A stretch of 24,152 nt of DNA from Planctomycetia bacterium. Its GTDB lineage: Bacteria; Planctomycetota; UBA1135; GCA-002686595. Below, one piece after another: positions 23,148 to 24,152 of the stretch. The notes beneath the pieces were generated by a model. It had not been told where the DNA came from. It made no database searches and worked only from the letters and a program-made list of their open reading frames with translations. Location of the stretch: NCBI GenBank assembly GCA_005778045.1, contig SXKQ01000082.1, forward strand, positions 1 through 24,152, in the 5' to 3' direction. Each line of letters opens with the position of its first letter. Position 1 is the first letter of the stretch. Made by a program: the position numbers and the translations under genes.

Positions 23148-23858
23148 ATGAAGACCTCCGTGAAGTCGCTCGCCCTCACCGCGACCGCGGCCTTGCTCCT
23201 CGCAAGTCCCGCGGCCTCCCAAGTCGATCACGATGGAGCCCTGTGGGAAATGTGGCTGGGGCAGGGGAGCTTCGAGTCCCTCCATCCCGACTGGAAGAAC
23301 GTGCGCTGGTGGCTCGACGTCCAGGCGCGCTGGCGCGACGAGGGCGAGGATCTCGACGGGACATTCGTGCGCCCGGGCCTAGGCTACGCCCTTACCGATC
23401 GGGTGACTGTGTTCGCGGGCTACGCGCTCATCACCACGTTCCCCGCGGGCACTCCGGATCGCACCGAGAATCGCGTGTGGCAGCAGCTCACTTGGAACGT
23501 CCCCGTCGACGGCGCATACCAGCTTCAGTTCCGCTCTCGACTCGAGCAGCGGTTCGTCGAGGGGACTGAGGACACGGGCTGGCGTTTCCGACAGCTCGCC
23601 AAGTACACGCGGCCGGCGAGCGCCGATGGCCGACGCTATCTGAGCCTGATCGACGAGGTGTTCTACGATCTCAACGACACCGACTTCGGACAGAACGGGG
23701 GACTGCGCCAGAATCGCTTGTTCGCCGGTCTCGGTTGGTTCCTCGACGAGGCACGCACCATCGCGTTCGAGGGCGGCTACCTGAACCAGTGGATCTCGCG
23801 GCCGGGCGACGACCGGATGAACCACGCTCTATCGCTGAACCTGCTGGTCAATTTCTAG
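23148..23858 (+). CDS. DUF2490-type outer-membrane beta-barrel protein
   Basis: A 236-residue exported protein. The signal peptide KTSVKSLALTATAALLLASPAASQ is followed by a beta-rich domain with alternating aromatic strands (WWLDVQARWRDEGEDLDGTFVRPGLGYAL, RVTVFAGYALITTFP, YQLQFRSRLEQRF, LFAGLGWFLDEARTIAFEGGYLNQWI) and a C-terminal ALSLNLLVNF that ends in Phe, as in outer-membrane barrels. The pattern of R-x-x-R-x-E-x-R then FRQLAKY fits DUF2490. Its function is unknown. ATG 23148 starts directly at the signal peptide; ATG 23139 (three residues longer) is equally possible. The frame is open far upstream, but that part lies antisense to the sulfatase-like gene. It shares a 100-base divergent intergenic region with that operon, so shared regulation is possible. 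Confidence 0.78.
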   Translation: MKTSVKSLALTATAALLLASPAASQVDHDGALWEMWLGQGSFESLHPDWKNVRWWLDVQARWRDEGEDLDGTFVRPGLGYALTDRVTVFAGYALITTFPAGTPDRTENRVWQQLTWNVPVDGAYQLQFRSRLEQRFVEGTEDTGWRFRQLAKYTRPASADGRRYLSLIDEVFYDLNDTDFGQNGGLRQNRLFAGLGWFLDEARTIAFEGGYLNQWISRPGDDRMNHALSLNLLVNF

Positions 23859-24152
23859 GTTCGCTCCCGGGCTTCGATTCCCCGCCGCGCGGCGTCGTCG
23901 ACCGTCTCGACGACGCGCGGCAGGTCGCGCCAGATGTCGAGCGTGGCGACCGACAGGATGTTCCAGCCCAGCGCCGCGAGTACCGAGCCGCGCACGGACT
24001 CGCGGTCGACGGTGGTGGGCGCGAGGGCCCAGTGCGCGCCATCGACTTCCACGCCGAGCAGCCAGCGTTCGGGCGCGCGAGCCTCGGCGATGGCGAGCGA
24101 GATTCGATAGTCGCGCGAGCGGCCGACATGCGTGTCCACATGCCAGCCGCGC
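23855..24152 (-). CDS. C-terminus of a protein with a helicase-associated REase-like (MTES_1575 type) domain (partial)
   Basis: An open frame enters from the right edge and ends at the TAG at 23857-23855. The 98 residues visible resemble the C-terminal restriction-endonuclease-like domain found on large superfamily 1 helicases (DUF559/VSR-like fold). RGWHVDTHVGRSRDYRISLAIA corresponds to the usual VGxSxxRIDLAV, WLLGVEVDGAHW to the LGIEcDGaxY strand, and TTVDRESVRGSVLAALGWNILSVAT to the conserved RDRxRxxvLexLGWxixRiwS segment. The active-site Asp of RIDLAV is Ser here (YRISLAI), so nuclease activity may be lost. The rest of the gene, probably with helicase motifs, lies outside the window. It overlaps the convergent DUF2490 gene by four bases. 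Confidence 0.72.
   Translation of the reverse strand, partial: RGWHVDTHVGRSRDYRISLAIAEARAPERWLLGVEVDGAHWALAPTTVDRESVRGSVLAALGWNILSVATLDIWRDLPRVVETVDDAARRGIEARERT

Noticed and set aside
22169..23569. 466-codon plus-strand frame bridging the sulfatase-like and DUF2490 genes
   Set aside because: Antisense to the sulfatase-like gene and out of frame with DUF2490; composition is that of a shadow frame.
1..24152. tRNA, rRNA, CRISPR array, IS element or prophage
   Set aside because: No cloverleaf, direct-repeat/spacer pattern, transposase motif or phage gene was recognised on either strand.

Overview
The window is GC-rich, densely packed and mostly coded on the minus strand. I infer a member of the Planctomycetota. 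The best clue is the large secreted metalloproteases, which end in a C-terminal domain (TWxFQxxFRD ... LSxGLRxTF) that I associate with marine planctomycete lineages. Lipoprotein sulfatase-like enzymes, signal-peptide vWA proteins and weak or missing Shine-Dalgarno sequences agree with this. I could not test the assignment by searching. No rRNA, tRNA, CRISPR array, IS element or phage gene is visible.

Left part (1-2431): the tail of a plus-strand gene; a minus-strand AAA+ ATPase of the archaeal-ATPase/DUF234 type, whose start is preceded by an AT-rich near-perfect palindrome holding its likely promoter; and two divergent small DoxX-like membrane proteins.

Decayed and protease part (2433-13544), all on the minus strand. 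From upstream to downstream it holds a dead third metzincin copy (13544-11797), two intact secreted reprolysin-like metzincins of about 840-850 residues (11744-9186 and 9049-6527), a strong hairpin (6460-6495), and a 4-kb pseudogene (6417-2433). That pseudogene once encoded a BNR/sialidase-type beta-propeller joined to Sel1-like repeats and a Cys4 zinc ribbon. The three protease copies are a tandem family caught in birth and death. The dead copy has lost a catalytic histidine, its jelly-roll domain and its stop codon, so it reads in frame into its living neighbour.

Right part: a two-gene RNA-related unit with a start/stop overlap (DEDD exonuclease, then a THUMP-methyltransferase of the RlmL/COG0116 type, 15510-13613). 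Divergent from it is a secreted von Willebrand A protein (15614-16957). Next comes a four-gene minus-strand operon (23047-16964): a lipoprotein of the sulfatase/alkaline-phosphatase fold with Thr in place of the formylglycine Cys, two tandem paralogous GT-C membrane glycosyltransferases, and a DTW-domain tRNA-modifying enzyme. The first three look like a cell-envelope glycan or lipid modification module. A DUF2490 outer-membrane-type protein (23148-23858) diverges from this operon. It converges on the C-terminus of a protein with a helicase-associated restriction-endonuclease-like domain, and both genes use one CTAG for their stop codons.

The items most worth following up are the metzincin array with its shared C-terminal domain, the sulfatase-like/GT-C pair module, and the palindromic control site of the ATPase gene.
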